Shown here in pieces: positions 28,360 to 37,712 of a stretch of DNA of 64,000 nucleotides. The first letter of the stretch is position 1, and every line of letters begins with the position of its first letter. This stretch comes from Corynebacterium frankenforstense (GTDB lineage: Bacteria > Actinomycetota > Actinomycetes > Mycobacteriales > Mycobacteriaceae). A program made the translations under genes and the position numbers. The DNA is taken from the NCBI RefSeq assembly GCF_030211955.1, contig NZ_JASODI010000008.1, positions 52,707-116,706 of the forward strand, given 5' to 3'. The notes under the pieces are model-generated. The model ran no database searches and was not told the DNA's origin. It saw only the letters and a list, made by a program, of their open reading frames with translations.

Positions 28360-30420
28360 GTGGACTACAAAGACGTGGCCAGCAGGGTGCTGGCCGACAT
28401 CGGCGGCGAGGACAACATCGTCGCCGCCGCGCACTGCGCCACGCGACTGCGCATGGTGCTCAAGGACGACTCCAAGGTCAACCGCGAGAAGCTGGACAAC
28501 GACCCGGACCTGAAGGGCACCTTCGAGTCCGGCGGCATGTTCCAGGTCATCGTCGGCCCGGGCGACGTCGACTACGTCTTCGACGAGCTGGACCGCCAGA
28601 CCTCGAAGTCGATCGCCGTGTCGACCGAGGAGCTCAAGGACGTCGTCGCCCAGTCGGGCAACTGGTTCACCCGCGCGGTCAAGATGCTCGCGGACATCTT
28701 CGTCCCGCTGATCCCGATCCTGGTCGGCGGCGGTCTGCTGATGGCCCTCAACAACGTCTTCGTGGCGGAGGGCGTCTTCGGCGAGCAGTCGCTGATCCAG
28801 ATGGTGCCCGCCCTCGAGGACGTCTCGGGCCTGATCAACCTGCTGGCCAGCGCCCCGTTCGCCTTCCTGCCGATCCTCGTCGGCTTCACCGCGACCAAGC
28901 GCTTCGGCGGCAACGAGTTCCTCGGCGCCGGCATGGGCATGGCGATGGTCATGCCGAGCCTGGTCAACGGCTACGACGTGGCGGCCACCATGGCCTCCGG
29001 CGATATGCTCTACTGGGACATCTTCGGTCTCAACGTCGCCCAGGCCGGCTACCAGGGCACCGTGCTGCCGGTGCTGGTGGTCTCCTGGATACTGGCGACC
29101 ATCGAGAAGTTCCTGCACAAGCACCTCAAGGGCACCGTCGACTTCCTGGTCACCCCGGTGCTGACCCTGCTGGTCACCGGCTTCATCACCTTCATCGCCG
29201 TCGGCCCGGTCATGCGTACCGCGGGCGACTGGCTCGGTGAGGGCCTGTCCTGGCTCTACGACTTCGCCGGCCCCGTCGGCGGCTTCGTCTTCGGCCTGGT
29301 CTACTCGCCGATCGTGATCACCGGCCTGCACCAGTCCTTCCCGCCGATCGAGATCCAGCTGTGGGCCACCGCGGGCGGCTCCTTCATCTTCGCCATCGCC
29401 TCGATGGCCAACATCGCCCAGGGCGCGGCCACGCTGGCCGTGTGGACCCAGGCCAAGTCAGAGAAGCTCAAGGGCCTGGCCGGCGCCTCCGGCTTCTCCG
29501 CCATCTTCGGCATCACCGAGCCCGCCATCTTCGGTGTGAACCTGCGCCTGCGCTGGCCGTTCTTCATCGGCATGGGCTGCGCCTCCATCGGCGGCGCGAT
29601 GATCGCCCTCTTCGACGTCAAGGCCACCGCCCTGGGCGCGGCCGGCTTCATCGGTGTCGTCTCCATGCGCGCCGGCGACTGGGGCCGCTTCCTGCTGTGC
29701 GCCGTGATCGTCTTCGTCCTCTCCTTCGCGGCGAACTGGATCTACGGCCGCCGCCTCATCGCCCGCAACGGCTCCATCGACCCCGACGCCGTGGGCACCG
29801 AGGGCGGCGACCCCGCCACGGGTGCCGCGCTGACCGGTGCCGCCGCCACGGGTTCCACCGCGGCCGCCGGTGCCGTCGCCGCCGCCGACGCCACGGCCGT
29901 GACCAGCCCGCTGACCGGTGAGGTCGTCGCCTTGCCGGCCGTGGACGACCCAATGTTCGCCGAGGGCAAGCTGGGCCACGGCCTGGCCGTCGAGCCCGAG
30001 GTCGGCGAGCTGGTCTCCCCGGTCGACGGCAAGGTCGTGGTCACCTTCCCGAGCAAGCACGCCTACGCCGTGCGCACCACCGCCGCCGACGGCGCCAAGG
30101 TCGACATCCTGATGCACATCGGCTTCGACACCGTCAACCTCAAGGGCGAGCACTTCACCTCCCTGGTCAACAAGGGCGACGAGGTCACCCGCGGCCAGAA
30201 GCTGTGCGAGTTCGACATCGAGGCGATCAACGCCGCCGGCTACCCGGTGACCACCCCGGTCGTCGTCTCCAACGCCAAGAAGCTCGGCCCGGTCCTGCCT
30301 GCCGAGGGGCTCGCGGCGCCCGGTCCGGTCGCCGCCGGCGACGCGTTCTACACCGTCGATTCCACAAAGGCCGAGGCGCCCGCTGCCTCCGGCGCGACGG
30401 GCACGGCCACCAAGGCCTGA
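28360..30420 (+). CDS. PTS transporter EIIBCA, beta-glucoside/sucrose type
   Basis: 686 residues with three fused PTS domains. EIIB at 1-90 has the phosphorylated Cys26 in AAAHCATRLRMVL. EIIC at about 100-470 has roughly ten helices and the GITEPAIFGVNLRLRWPF block. EIIA-Glc type at about 530-670 has its active His in DILMHIGFDTVNLKGEHF. An Ala/Thr-rich linker joins EIIC and EIIA. GTG 28360 is preferred over upstream codons because the EIIB domain begins at VDYKDVASRVLADIGG. Context makes sucrose the likely substrate. Confidence 0.92.
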   Translation: MDYKDVASRVLADIGGEDNIVAAAHCATRLRMVLKDDSKVNREKLDNDPDLKGTFESGGMFQVIVGPGDVDYVFDELDRQTSKSIAVSTEELKDVVAQSGNWFTRAVKMLADIFVPLIPILVGGGLLMALNNVFVAEGVFGEQSLIQMVPALEDVSGLINLLASAPFAFLPILVGFTATKRFGGNEFLGAGMGMAMVMPSLVNGYDVAATMASGDMLYWDIFGLNVAQAGYQGTVLPVLVVSWILATIEKFLHKHLKGTVDFLVTPVLTLLVTGFITFIAVGPVMRTAGDWLGEGLSWLYDFAGPVGGFVFGLVYSPIVITGLHQSFPPIEIQLWATAGGSFIFAIASMANIAQGAATLAVWTQAKSEKLKGLAGASGFSAIFGITEPAIFGVNLRLRWPFFIGMGCASIGGAMIALFDVKATALGAAGFIGVVSMRAGDWGRFLLCAVIVFVLSFAANWIYGRRLIARNGSIDPDAVGTEGGDPATGAALTGAAATGSTAAAGAVAAADATAVTSPLTGEVVALPAVDDPMFAEGKLGHGLAVEPEVGELVSPVDGKVVVTFPSKHAYAVRTTAADGAKVDILMHIGFDTVNLKGEHFTSLVNKGDEVTRGQKLCEFDIEAINAAGYPVTTPVVVSNAKKLGPVLPAEGLAAPGPVAAGDAFYTVDSTKAEAPAASGATGTATKA

Positions 30421-30446
30421 CGCCCCGGTAGACCGGCCTGAACCCC

Positions 30447-30477
30447 GCGGCCCCCGCCCCCTCCGGGACGGGGCCGC
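30447..30477 (+). terminator. Hairpin after the PTS gene
   Basis: Arms GCGGCCCC and GGGGCCGC around a C-rich loop, 26 bases after the stop; no T run. Confidence 0.45.
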
Positions 30478-30597
30478 AGGCGTGTGTCAGCCGTGTGCGC
30501 AGGGGAGAAATCTCGCGCTTCGGTTTGGCACGACCGTCTGCGACCACCAAGATCGGTACACGACACCGAACTGAAGAAAAGGAGAGGGACCGCCACC

Positions 30598-32054
30598 CTG
30601 AAGAAGATCCTCGTGATCGCCCTGGCCTACTTCGGCGTCACCGTCGGCGCCGGATTCGCCTCCGGCCAGGAGATGCTGCAATACTACGTCTCCTACGGAT
30701 GGTGGGGCATCGCCGGCGGCGCGGTGGCCCTGCTGCTCATGCCGCTCACCGCGATGGTGATCCTGCAGTACGGCAGCTACTTCCGCGCCCAGTCGCACGG
30801 CATGGTCTTCGAGTCGATCACCTCGGCGCTGATGGCGAAGTTCCTCGACTACTCCCTGTCGATCTCACAGTTCTGCATCGGCTTCGTCATGCTCGCCGGT
30901 GCGGGATCCACCTCAACCAGCAGTTCGGCCTGCCGCTGTGGGGCGGCTCCGCGCTGATGGTCGCCCTCGTGCTCGCCGCCGGGATGTTCAACGTGGACAA
31001 GGTCACCAACATGATCGGCACGATCACCCCGGTGATGATCCTCGTGCTGCTCGCCGCGGCCCTCTACGGCGTGGCCAACCCGCCGGACGACATCGCCGCG
31101 GCCGAGGCCTTCGCCCGCGAGTCCGTCGAGTCCCCGTTGCCGAACTGGTGGCTGTCGACCTTCAACTACATCGGCCTGTCGGTGTTCTCCGGCATCGCCA
31201 TGGCCCTGATCATCGGCGGCAACAACTGGCACCCGCGCACCGCCGGCCGCGGCGGCTTCATCGGCGGCTGGCTCTTCGGCGCGATCCTGATCGTGATGGC
31301 CGTCGCGCTGATCTTCCAGATCGACTCCGTCCACGACGCGGACCTGCCGACCCTGGCTCTGATCACCGAGATGAACCCGGCGCTGGGCATCTTCGCCTCC
31401 GTGGCGACCTACCTGATGATCTTCTCCACCGCCCTGGGCGTCTTCTACTCGTTGGGCAAGCGCGTCTCCGTGGCCGCCCCGAACCGTTACCGGATCATCT
31501 TCACCGTGGTCACGCTGGCCGGCTTCGCCCTGAGCTTCTTCGACTTCACCCTGCTGGTGGCCAACGTCTTCCCGTGGCTCGGCTGGCTGGGCATCGTGCT
31601 CATCGCGGTGCTGCTGATCACCTGGCTGTCCAAGGGGCGCCGCCGCATCACCGCGGAGTCGCGCCGCCGCGACAAGATCCGCGCGCTGATCCTGCGCCGC
31701 ATCGACCGCAAGGGCCGCTTCTCCCGGGAGGACTGGGTGGACCTCGCCCGCCACGAGCGCGCCGCCAGCGTCGAGGGGGAGGGGCTGCGCGACGTGATCA
31801 CCGCCGACGTCGTCGACGAGCTCGCCGGCGACCCGGACGCCGACTTCGACGCGGACTCCTTCGACAGCGAGGAGTTCTGGGCGGACGCGAAGAACCGCCC
31901 GCTCATCCCCGGAGAGGTGCGCATCGTCGCCGAGACCGAGCCCACCGCCGTGGGCGAGGAACCGGCGGGGCCAGGAACGGACGCCGGCACCACCGCGGCG
32001 GACGCCTACGCGGACGCGGAGGGCTCCGCGCCGGGGGACCCGACGGACCGTTAG
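30598..32054 (+). pseudogene. YkvI-family membrane transporter, frameshifted
   Basis: The product would be about 485 residues of a YkvI-type membrane protein, distantly related to amino-acid transporters of the LeuT fold. The N-terminal KKILVIALAYFGVTVGAGFASGQEML is typical. The frame breaks near 30903-30905 (GCGGGATCC); adding one G restores AGIHLNQQFGLPLWGG and the rest of about ten helices. The best-placed start is CTG 30598, 9-12 bases behind AAGGAGAGGG; no ATG or GTG lies at the expected place. After the last helix there is an unusual acidic, hydrophilic tail of about 140 residues. Either a damaged gene or one sequencing indel; the downstream part shows no other stop. Confidence 0.72.
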
Positions 32055-32080
32055 CACGCGCGCCCACGGGCGCGTGGCGG

Positions 32081-32096
32081 GGCGTCGGAAATCGGG
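32081..32096 (+). repeat. Dispersed intergenic motif, copy upstream of rplN
   Basis: GGCGTCGGAAATCGGG, ending 48 bases before the rplN -10 box, the same distance as at rpsJ. Confidence 0.6.
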
Positions 32097-32120
32097 CCCG
32101 TGTGCGCCCCGACACGGGGT

Positions 32121-32150
32121 TTGACCGGCGCGGTGACCGGGTGGTTTAAT
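32121..32150 (+). promoter_or_regulatory. Promoter of rplN-rplX-rplE
   Basis: TTGACC (32121-32126), 18 bases, TTTAAT (32145-32150), then GTTCGGGTTGC. It is nearly identical to the S10 promoter from the -10 through the likely transcription start. Confidence 0.7.
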
Positions 32151-32319
32151 GTTCGGGTTGCCCCGACGGGCGGGCGCGGCGGTGCGTTTCCGAGCCGCCC
32201 GACGTCCCGCGGGACGCCGGCGCAGGTGATGCGCGGCGCCGTCGAGGCAAAGAAGCAAGAGACCGCGTGCGTACAGGACGGAAATCTGACGCACATGCAA
32301 CCAGGTCAAGGAGACCCCA

Positions 32320-32688
32320 GTGATTCAGCAGGAATCGCGTCTGAAGGTCGCCGACAACACGGGTGCCCGGGAGATCCTGGTCATCCGCGTGCTCGGTGGC
32401 TCCACCCGACGCTTCGCTGGCATCGGCGACACGGTCGTGGCGACTGTCAAGGAGGCGACTCCCGGCGGCAACGTCAAGGCCGGCGAGATCGTCAAGGCCG
32501 TCATCGTCCGTGCGAAGAAGGAGACCCGCCGCAAGGACGGCTCCTACATCGCGTTCGACGAGAACGCCGCCGTGCTCATCCGCAACGACAACGAGCCGCG
32601 CGGTACCCGCATCTTCGGGCCCGTCGCCCGTGAGCTGCGTGAGAAGAAGTTCATGAAGATTGTTTCCCTCGCACCGGAGGTGATCTAG
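32320..32688 (+). CDS. rplN: 50S ribosomal protein L14
   Basis: L14, 122 residues, forms intersubunit bridges with 16S rRNA. Start GTG 32320 ([20 protein letters not shown]) behind AAGGAGACCCCA. The conserved [30 protein letters not shown] end is complete. First gene of a three-gene unit; rplX starts directly after its stop. Confidence 0.99.
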   Translation: MIQQESRLKVADNTGAREILVIRVLGGSTRRFAGIGDTVVATVKEATPGGNVKAGEIVKAVIVRAKKETRRKDGSYIAFDENAAVLIRNDNEPRGTRIFGPVARELREKKFMKIVSLAPEVI

Positions 32689-33003
32689 GTGAAGATCCAC
32701 AAGGGCGATACGGTCCTCGTCATCTCCGGGCCGGACAAGGGCGCCCGCGGCAAGGTCATCGAGGCCTACCCCGCGCGCGACAAGGTCCTGGTCGAAGGTG
32801 TCAACCGCATCAAGAAGCACGTCGCCGACTCCGCCCAGGAGCGTGGCGCCGAGTCCGGCGGCATCGTCACCCAGGAGGCGCCCATCCACGTCTCGAACGT
32901 GGCGGTCCTCGACTCGGACGGCAACCCCACCCGCGTGGGGTACCGCTTCGACGAGAACGGCCGGAAGGTCCGCATCTCGAAGCGCAACGGGAAGGACATC
33001 TAA
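32689..33003 (+). CDS. rplX: 50S ribosomal protein L24
   Basis: L24, 104 residues, an assembly initiator for 50S with a KOW motif ([25 protein letters not shown]). Start GTG 32689, immediately after the rplN stop. The next gene follows with no gap, so all three are likely co-translated. Confidence 0.99.
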   Translation: MKIHKGDTVLVISGPDKGARGKVIEAYPARDKVLVEGVNRIKKHVADSAQERGAESGGIVTQEAPIHVSNVAVLDSDGNPTRVGYRFDENGRKVRISKRNGKDI

Positions 33004-33588
33004 ATGGCTGAGAACTACACCCCGCGGCTCAAGACCGTCTACCGCGACGAGATCCGCGGCAAGCTGCAGGAGAAGTACAACTTCGACAACGTCATGCAGG
33101 TGCCCGGCCTGACCAAGATCGTGGTCAACATGGGCATCGGCGACGCCGCCCGCGACTCCAAGCTGATCAACGGCGCGATCGAGGACCTGACCGCGATCAC
33201 CGGTCAGAAGCCGCAGATCCGCCGCGCGCGCAAGTCCATCGCGAACTTCAAGCTGCGCGAGGGCATGCCGATCGGCGCCAAGGTCACCCTGCGTGGCGAC
33301 CGCATGTGGGAGTTCCTCGACCGTCTGCTGACGGTCGCGCTGCCCCGCATCCGTGACTTCCGCGGCCTGTCGGACAAGCAGTTCGACGGCAACGGCAACT
33401 ACACCTTCGGTCTGACCGAGCAGACGATGTTCTACGAGATCGACGTGGACAAGATCGACCGTCCGCGCGGCATGGACATCACGCTGGTCACCACCGCCGG
33501 TGGCGACGAGGAGGGCCGCTCGCTGCTGCGTCTGCTGGGCTTCCCCTTCGCCGGCAAGGACGGCCGCATGCAGGCCAAGGAGGCCTAA
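33004..33588 (+). CDS. rplE: 50S ribosomal protein L5
   Basis: L5, 194 residues, binds 5S rRNA in the central protuberance. Typical blocks are [43 protein letters not shown] and [14 protein letters not shown]. In most bacteria rpsN and rpsH follow; here a terminator and the formate block follow and no rpsN is present. Confidence 0.99.
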   Translation: MAENYTPRLKTVYRDEIRGKLQEKYNFDNVMQVPGLTKIVVNMGIGDAARDSKLINGAIEDLTAITGQKPQIRRARKSIANFKLREGMPIGAKVTLRGDRMWEFLDRLLTVALPRIRDFRGLSDKQFDGNGNYTFGLTEQTMFYEIDVDKIDRPRGMDITLVTTAGGDEEGRSLLRLLGFPFAGKDGRMQAKEA

Positions 33589-33595
33589 GAGCCTT

Positions 33596-33612
33596 CCGCT
33601 TTCCGACGCCGC
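33596..33612 (-). repeat. Partial dispersed motif after rplE
   Basis: CCGCTTTCCGACGCCGC, the reverse of a GCGGCGTCGGAAAG form that lacks the ATCGG end. Counted as a degenerate copy only. Confidence 0.3.
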
Positions 33613-33651
33613 GTCGGGGCGACGTCCCCGCGTGAGCGCCGCGTAGCGCAC

Positions 33652-33677
33652 AGACCCCCGCCTTCGGGCGGGGGTCT
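33652..33677 (+). terminator. Terminator after rplE
   Basis: A perfect 11-bp stem AGACCCCCGCC / GGCGGGGGTCT with a TTCG tetraloop, followed by TCT. Intrinsic terminator. Confidence 0.85.
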
Positions 33678-33913
33678 TCTGCATGCCCGGGTTTTCCGAG
33701 ATTCGGTCCGGGACAATGCTGTTGTGTCCAGGATCTCGCACCTCCATGTGGGCCGCAGGTCAGGCGGGGAGTAAGGTGTCCCGCGTCGCCCCGGTACCGA
33801 AGCGCGGTGCCGGGCACGTCGATGTTTCACCCGGTTCGGCCGGGACAATCGCCCCGGGCGTGCCGGGGACGTCACCCCGGTTCGACCGGACGCTGAAGAG
33901 GAAGGCTTTGCCC
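33678..33913 (+). promoter_or_regulatory. Upstream region of focA
   Basis: Together with the rplE terminator region this makes a 325-base gap without a gene. TAAGGT at 33772-33777 is the best -10 candidate, giving a leader of about 135 bases; no strong -35 is seen. An AAGAGGAAGG ribosome site precedes the focA ATG. No other element is visible. Confidence 0.4.
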
Positions 33914-34720
33914 ATGTCCCTGAACGAGACCGTCGCGGGAGCGGTCAAGAAGAAGGACGAACTGCTCACCCACGACTTCCTGCGCTTCGCCACGCGCGCC
34001 ACGCTGGCCGGCGTCTACCTGACCGTCGCCACGGCCTTCGCCGCCGTCGTCGGCCAGGGCGTGAACACGGCGCTGGACAACACCGCCCTGGGCGCGGTCT
34101 TCTTCGCCCTGTTCTTCGGCCTGGGGCTCTTCGCCATCGTGATCCTCAACGCCGAGCTGGCCACCGGCGACATGATGTTCATGTCCTACGGCGCGGTGCA
34201 GAAGAAGATCGGCTGGGGCAAGGCCGTCTGGCTGCTCGTGGTCACCACGTTCTTCAACCTCATCGGCGCGGCCCTGATCGCCGCCCTGCTCGGCTACTCC
34301 GCCAAGTTCAACGACTTCGACTCCAGCCACCTGATCGCCACCCTGTCCGAGGGCAAGCTGGACAAGGGGCCCTGGCAAGCCTTCGTCGAGGGCATGGGCG
34401 CGAACTTCGTGGTCAACATGGGCATCGTCGGCGCGCTGTTCGCCAAGGACCTGGTGAGCAAGTTCTTCGTGATCGTGCCGTTCATCGCCATCTTCGTCGG
34501 CCTCGGCCTCGAGCACATCATCGCCAACTTCTCGCTGTTCACCCTGACCTTCTTCAACGCCGGCTTCGACCCGGCGCTGATGCCCGAGAACTTCACTATC
34601 GGGGCGGTCGGGATCAACTGGCTGATGGTCTGGCTGGGCAACTTCGTCGGCGGCGGCCTGCTCATCGGCGGCGTCTACGCCTACCTGAACATGTCCAAGA
34701 ACGAGGTCTACCGGGACTGA
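33914..34720 (+). CDS. focA: Formate/nitrite transporter family channel
   Basis: 268 residues, a FocA/NirC-type pentameric channel for small monovalent anions. Six helices are visible, with the characteristic AELATGDMMFMSYGAVQKK segment, NFVVNMGIVGALFAKD, and GLEHIIANFSLFTLTFF with the conserved His of the FNT pore. ATG 33914 follows AAGAGGAAGGCTTTGCCC. It converges on fdhD, which with the molybdenum-cofactor neighbour makes formate the likely substrate; nitrite cannot be excluded. Confidence 0.88.
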   Translation: MSLNETVAGAVKKKDELLTHDFLRFATRATLAGVYLTVATAFAAVVGQGVNTALDNTALGAVFFALFFGLGLFAIVILNAELATGDMMFMSYGAVQKKIGWGKAVWLLVVTTFFNLIGAALIAALLGYSAKFNDFDSSHLIATLSEGKLDKGPWQAFVEGMGANFVVNMGIVGALFAKDLVSKFFVIVPFIAIFVGLGLEHIIANFSLFTLTFFNAGFDPALMPENFTIGAVGINWLMVWLGNFVGGGLLIGGVYAYLNMSKNEVYRD

Positions 34721-34740
34721 TCCCACACCCGTGAGACACC

Positions 34741-34771
34741 GCGGCCCCGCCTCTTGTTGAGGCGGGGCCGC
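34741..34771. terminator. Bidirectional terminator, focA and fdhD
   Basis: A perfect 12-bp stem GCGGCCCCGCCT / AGGCGGGGCCGC with a seven-base loop sits between the convergent focA and fdhD genes. Confidence 0.8.
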
Positions 34772-34792
34772 TCTCGTCGGTGGGGCGGGGGC

Positions 34793-35617
34793 TCAGGCGA
34801 GCTCGCCGGAGTAGAGGTTGAAGCGGCCCGGGCGGGTGAAGCCGGTCAGCGCCAGGCCCGCCTCGCGGGCGAGCTCGACGGCCAGGGAGCTGGCCGCCGA
34901 GACGGCGACAAGCGCGGAGAAGCCCGCGGTGACGGCCTTCTGCACCAGCTCGAAGCTGGCGCGCGAGCTCATCACGAGGATCATCTTCTCCGCCGGCATC
35001 CTGCCCGTGCGCAGCAGGTCGCCGATGACCTTGTCGGCCGCGTTGTGCCGGCCGATGTCCTCGCGCACGCTGACCAGATCCCCGTCGGCGGTGAAGGCGC
35101 CGGCGGCGTGGATGCCGCCGGTGCGTCGGAACGCCTTCTGCCCGGTGCGCAGCTTCTCCGGCAGGCTGACTACCAGCTGCGGGTCGAGGGCCAGCGGCAC
35201 GATGGGGTGGCGCGCCTTCGACATGATCTGCTCGATGGAGGTCGAGCCGCACACCCCGCACGCCGAGGAGGTCGGCAGCGTGCGGATGAACTCCGGGGCC
35301 GGGGCGCGCCCGCCGGCCAGCTCGAACTCCAGGACGTTGTAGGTGTTCACCCCGTCCGGCCCGCAGGCCCCGGCGCAGTAGCGGGCCTCGGTGACCTCGT
35401 CGGCGGAGCTGATCAGCCCCTCGGAGTAGAGCAGCCCGTGGACGAGATCGATGTCCGCGCCGGGGGTGCGCATCGTCGTCGTCAGCGTCTTCCCGCCGAC
35501 GCGGATCTCGAGGGGCTCCTCACCGGCGACGACGTCGGCGCGCGTGTCGGTCTCCACGGCGCCCGCCTCGTCGAGGCGGACCTTCTTCACCGCGAAGGAC
35601 GGGGTGATGCGGGACAA
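34793..35617 (-). CDS. fdhD: Formate dehydrogenase accessory sulfurtransferase FdhD
   Basis: 274 residues. FdhD passes sulfur from a cysteine desulfurase to the molybdenum cofactor of formate dehydrogenase. The required CXXC pair is in SSACGVCGSTSIEQIM, and the N-terminal EEPLEIRVGG and GRHNAADKVIGDLL blocks are typical. TTG at 35617 (reading MSRITPSF) is chosen because GAAAGGA lies about nine bases before it; longer upstream frames are low-complexity. The DUF6457 gene lies just upstream on the same strand. No formate dehydrogenase gene is in this window. Confidence 0.93.
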   Translation of the reverse strand: MSRITPSFAVKKVRLDEAGAVETDTRADVVAGEEPLEIRVGGKTLTTTMRTPGADIDLVHGLLYSEGLISSADEVTEARYCAGACGPDGVNTYNVLEFELAGGRAPAPEFIRTLPTSSACGVCGSTSIEQIMSKARHPIVPLALDPQLVVSLPEKLRTGQKAFRRTGGIHAAGAFTADGDLVSVREDIGRHNAADKVIGDLLRTGRMPAEKMILVMSSRASFELVQKAVTAGFSALVAVSAASSLAVELAREAGLALTGFTRPGRFNLYSGELA

Positions 35618-35655
35618 CGTGCGGGTTCCTTTCGGCGGGTCTGCGGGTGGGGCGA

Positions 35656-35931
35656 TCAGTCCAGGTAGCCGTCGGCGCGCAGGCGTTCGGTGATCTGGGC
35701 GACGCGGTCGTGGCCGTGCTCGGGCAGCTGTGCGCCGTCGCGGCCGGCGGCCACGCCGACCAGAAACGCCGTCAGCGGCGCGGCGGGACGGGAGGGGCCG
35801 TGGGCGACGTCGCGGGTCAGGTCGAGGAGATCGGGGATGACGGCCTTGAAGCCCTCGTAGTCGATGTCGAGGACCTCGCAGGCCTCGAGCAGCCACTGGT
35901 TGGCGGTGTTGTCCCGGGTCGGGTCGTTCAC
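35656..35931 (-). CDS. DUF6457 protein, molybdenum-cofactor associated
   Basis: 91 residues from GTG 35931 behind GCAGGAAGGAACCCAGC. The sequence NQWLLEACEVLDIDYEGFKAVIPDLLDLTRDVAHGPSRPAAPLTAFLVGVAAG matches DUF6457, a small helical protein next to fdhD or mobA-type genes in actinobacteria. In C. glutamicum a comparable small gene lies between fdhD and fdhF. It probably assists cofactor insertion into formate dehydrogenase; this is inferred from context. Confidence 0.8.
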   Translation of the reverse strand: MNDPTRDNTANQWLLEACEVLDIDYEGFKAVIPDLLDLTRDVAHGPSRPAAPLTAFLVGVAAGRDGAQLPEHGHDRVAQITERLRADGYLD

Positions 35932-36081
35932 GCTGGGTTCCTTCCTGCTCTCACTGGCGGCGGGGCGGGGCGCCGCCGCATCGGCACGGCCCACTCTAGG
36001 CCCGTGCCCGTCGCGGCGGGCGGTGCGCCCGCGGTGACCCGGCGCCCGGCGCCTGCTGCGGGCGCGCACGGGGGAGGGCGC

Positions 36082-36097
36082 GACGTCGGAAATCGGG
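36082..36097 (+). repeat. Dispersed intergenic motif, copy upstream of rpsH
   Basis: GACGTCGGAAATCGGG, preceded by GCGC. It ends 26 bases before the rpsH -10, about two helical turns closer than at rpsJ and rplN. Confidence 0.65.
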
Positions 36098-36099
36098 AT

Positions 36100-36129
36100 T
36101 TGCCACGAGGGTGTGCGGGCCTGTAGCCT
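36100..36129 (+). promoter_or_regulatory. Promoter of rpsH-rplO
   Basis: TTGCCA (36100-36105), 18 bases, TAGCCT (36124-36129) with TG just before the -10. The dispersed motif ends two bases upstream of the -35. Confidence 0.6.
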
Positions 36130-36348
36130 CGGTCGACGGACCTCTGCCCGGTGGGCGGGGTCCAACCGTAAGTACTTCCTACTTTGTTGTAGGCCCCCCG
36201 CCGGTCACGCGGACCGTGGTGGACGAAGGGCAGCGAGCAGGCGGACTACTGAGTCCGACCGGCACAAGTGGCCCGAGACAGCACCCGGAGAACGCATTCG
36301 GTGGGGCATCCTCAAGGAACCGCAACGAGAAAGGCAACGGTCACATCC

Positions 36349-36747
36349 ATGACCATGACTGATCCTATTGCCGACATGCTCTCGCGTGTGCGCAACGCCT
36401 CCGGCGCGCACCACGAGCGCGTGTCGATGCCGTCCTCCAAGATCAAGGTGAACATCGCCGAGATCCTCAAGCAGGAGGGCTACATCTCCGACTACTCCGT
36501 CGAGGACGCCCGGGTCGGCAAGACCCTGTCGCTCGACCTCAAGTACGGCCCGCAGCGCGAGGCCTCGATCGCCGGTCTGCGCCGCGTGTCGAAGCCGGGC
36601 CTGCGCGTCTACGCCAAGTCCACCGAACTGCCGAAGGTCCTGGGCGGCCTGGGCGTGGCCATCATCTCCACGTCCCACGGCCTCATGACCGATCGACAGG
36701 CCAACGAGAAGGGTGTGGGCGGGGAAGTCCTCGCCTACGTCTGGTAA
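36349..36747 (+). CDS. rpsH: 30S ribosomal protein S8
   Basis: S8, 132 residues, binds the central domain of 16S rRNA; in E. coli it also represses the spc operon. Blocks [15 protein letters not shown] and [33 protein letters not shown] are conserved. ATG 36349 is used; a second ATG two codons later is equally possible. First gene of a six-gene unit. Confidence 0.98.
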   Translation: MTMTDPIADMLSRVRNASGAHHERVSMPSSKIKVNIAEILKQEGYISDYSVEDARVGKTLSLDLKYGPQREASIAGLRRVSKPGLRVYAKSTELPKVLGGLGVAIISTSHGLMTDRQANEKGVGGEVLAYVW

Positions 36748-36765
36748 GGGAAGGGTGATTAACTA

Positions 36766-37302
36766 ATGTCGCGTGTCGGTAACGCCCCGATCACCATCCC
36801 GAGCGGTGTCGAGATCAACATCGACGGCCAGGACGTCGACGTGAAGGGCCCCAAGGGTGCCCTGCACGTCGCGCTGCCTGCGCCCATCACCGCCGCCGTC
36901 GAGGACGACCAGATCAAGGTCGCCCGTCCCGACGACGACCGCAAGAACCGTGCCCTGCACGGCCTGTCCCGTTCGCTGATCAACAACTGCGTGGTCGGTG
37001 TCACCGAGGGCTACACGATCAACATGGAGATCTTCGGCGTGGGCTACCGCGTCGTCGCCAAGGGCAAGGACCTCGAGTTCTCCCTGGGCTACTCCCACAC
37101 GATCACCGTCGAGGCGCCGGAGGGTATCACCTTCGCCGTCGACGGCACCACGAAGTTCTCGATCACTGGCATTGACAAGCAGCAGGTCGGCCAGCTCGCC
37201 GCCAACATTCGTCGTCTGCGCCGCCACGACCCCTACAAGGGCAAGGGCATCCGCTACGAGGGCGAGCAGGTCCGCCGCAAGGTCGGAAAGACGGGTAAGT
37301 AA
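36766..37302 (+). CDS. rplF: 50S ribosomal protein L6
   Basis: L6, 178 residues, near the sarcin-ricin loop where factors bind. Typical [17 protein letters not shown] start and [27 protein letters not shown] end. Ribosome site AAGGGAAGGGTG before ATG 36766. rplR follows after two bases. Confidence 0.99.
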   Translation: MSRVGNAPITIPSGVEINIDGQDVDVKGPKGALHVALPAPITAAVEDDQIKVARPDDDRKNRALHGLSRSLINNCVVGVTEGYTINMEIFGVGYRVVAKGKDLEFSLGYSHTITVEAPEGITFAVDGTTKFSITGIDKQQVGQLAANIRRLRRHDPYKGKGIRYEGEQVRRKVGKTGK

Positions 37303-37304
37303 AG

Positions 37305-37712
37305 ATGAGCAACACCGCAGAGAACAGCAAGAAGCGCGTCCCGGTGGGCAAGGACATCTCGACGCGTCGTCGTCTGGCCCGCAGCCGGCGTCACGCCCGC
37401 GTGCGTCGCAACCTGCGCGGCACCGCCGAGGCCCCGCGCCTCGTCGTCCACCGTTCCTCGCGTCACATGCACGCCCAGATCATCGACGACACCGTCGGCC
37501 ACACCCTGGCCGCGGCCTCCACCACCGAGGCGGAGCTGCGCAATCTGGACGGCGACAAGAAGGCCAAGGCCGCCAAGGTCGGCGAGCTGCTCGCCGCCCG
37601 CGCCAAGGAGGCCGGTGTCGAGCGCGTCGTCTTCGACCGCGCCGGCTACCAGTACCACGGCCGCGTCGCCGCTCTGGCCGACGCCGCCCGCGAAGGTGGG
37701 TTGAAGTTCTGA
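37305..37712 (+). CDS. rplR: 50S ribosomal protein L18
   Basis: L18, 135 residues, carries 5S rRNA into the central protuberance. Basic N-terminus ([17 protein letters not shown]) followed by the core [26 protein letters not shown] and the C-terminal [22 protein letters not shown]. Its TGA overlaps the ATG of a 13-codon frame (TGATG). Confidence 0.99.
   Translation: MSNTAENSKKRVPVGKDISTRRRLARSRRHARVRRNLRGTAEAPRLVVHRSSRHMHAQIIDDTVGHTLAAASTTEAELRNLDGDKKAKAAKVGELLAARAKEAGVERVVFDRAGYQYHGRVAALADAAREGGLKF

Larger units (their letters stand above)
35932..36348. other. Divergent region, DUF6457 and rpsH
   Basis: 417 bases. It contains the promoter region of the minus-strand fdhD unit (no clear boxes), the dispersed motif at 36082-36097, the rpsH promoter directly next to it, and a leader of about 215 bases. 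The leader has an A+T-rich patch (AAGTACTTCCTACTTTGTTGTAGG) near 36169-36192 and ends in GAGAAAGGCAACGG. No gene is supported. Confidence 0.55.
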
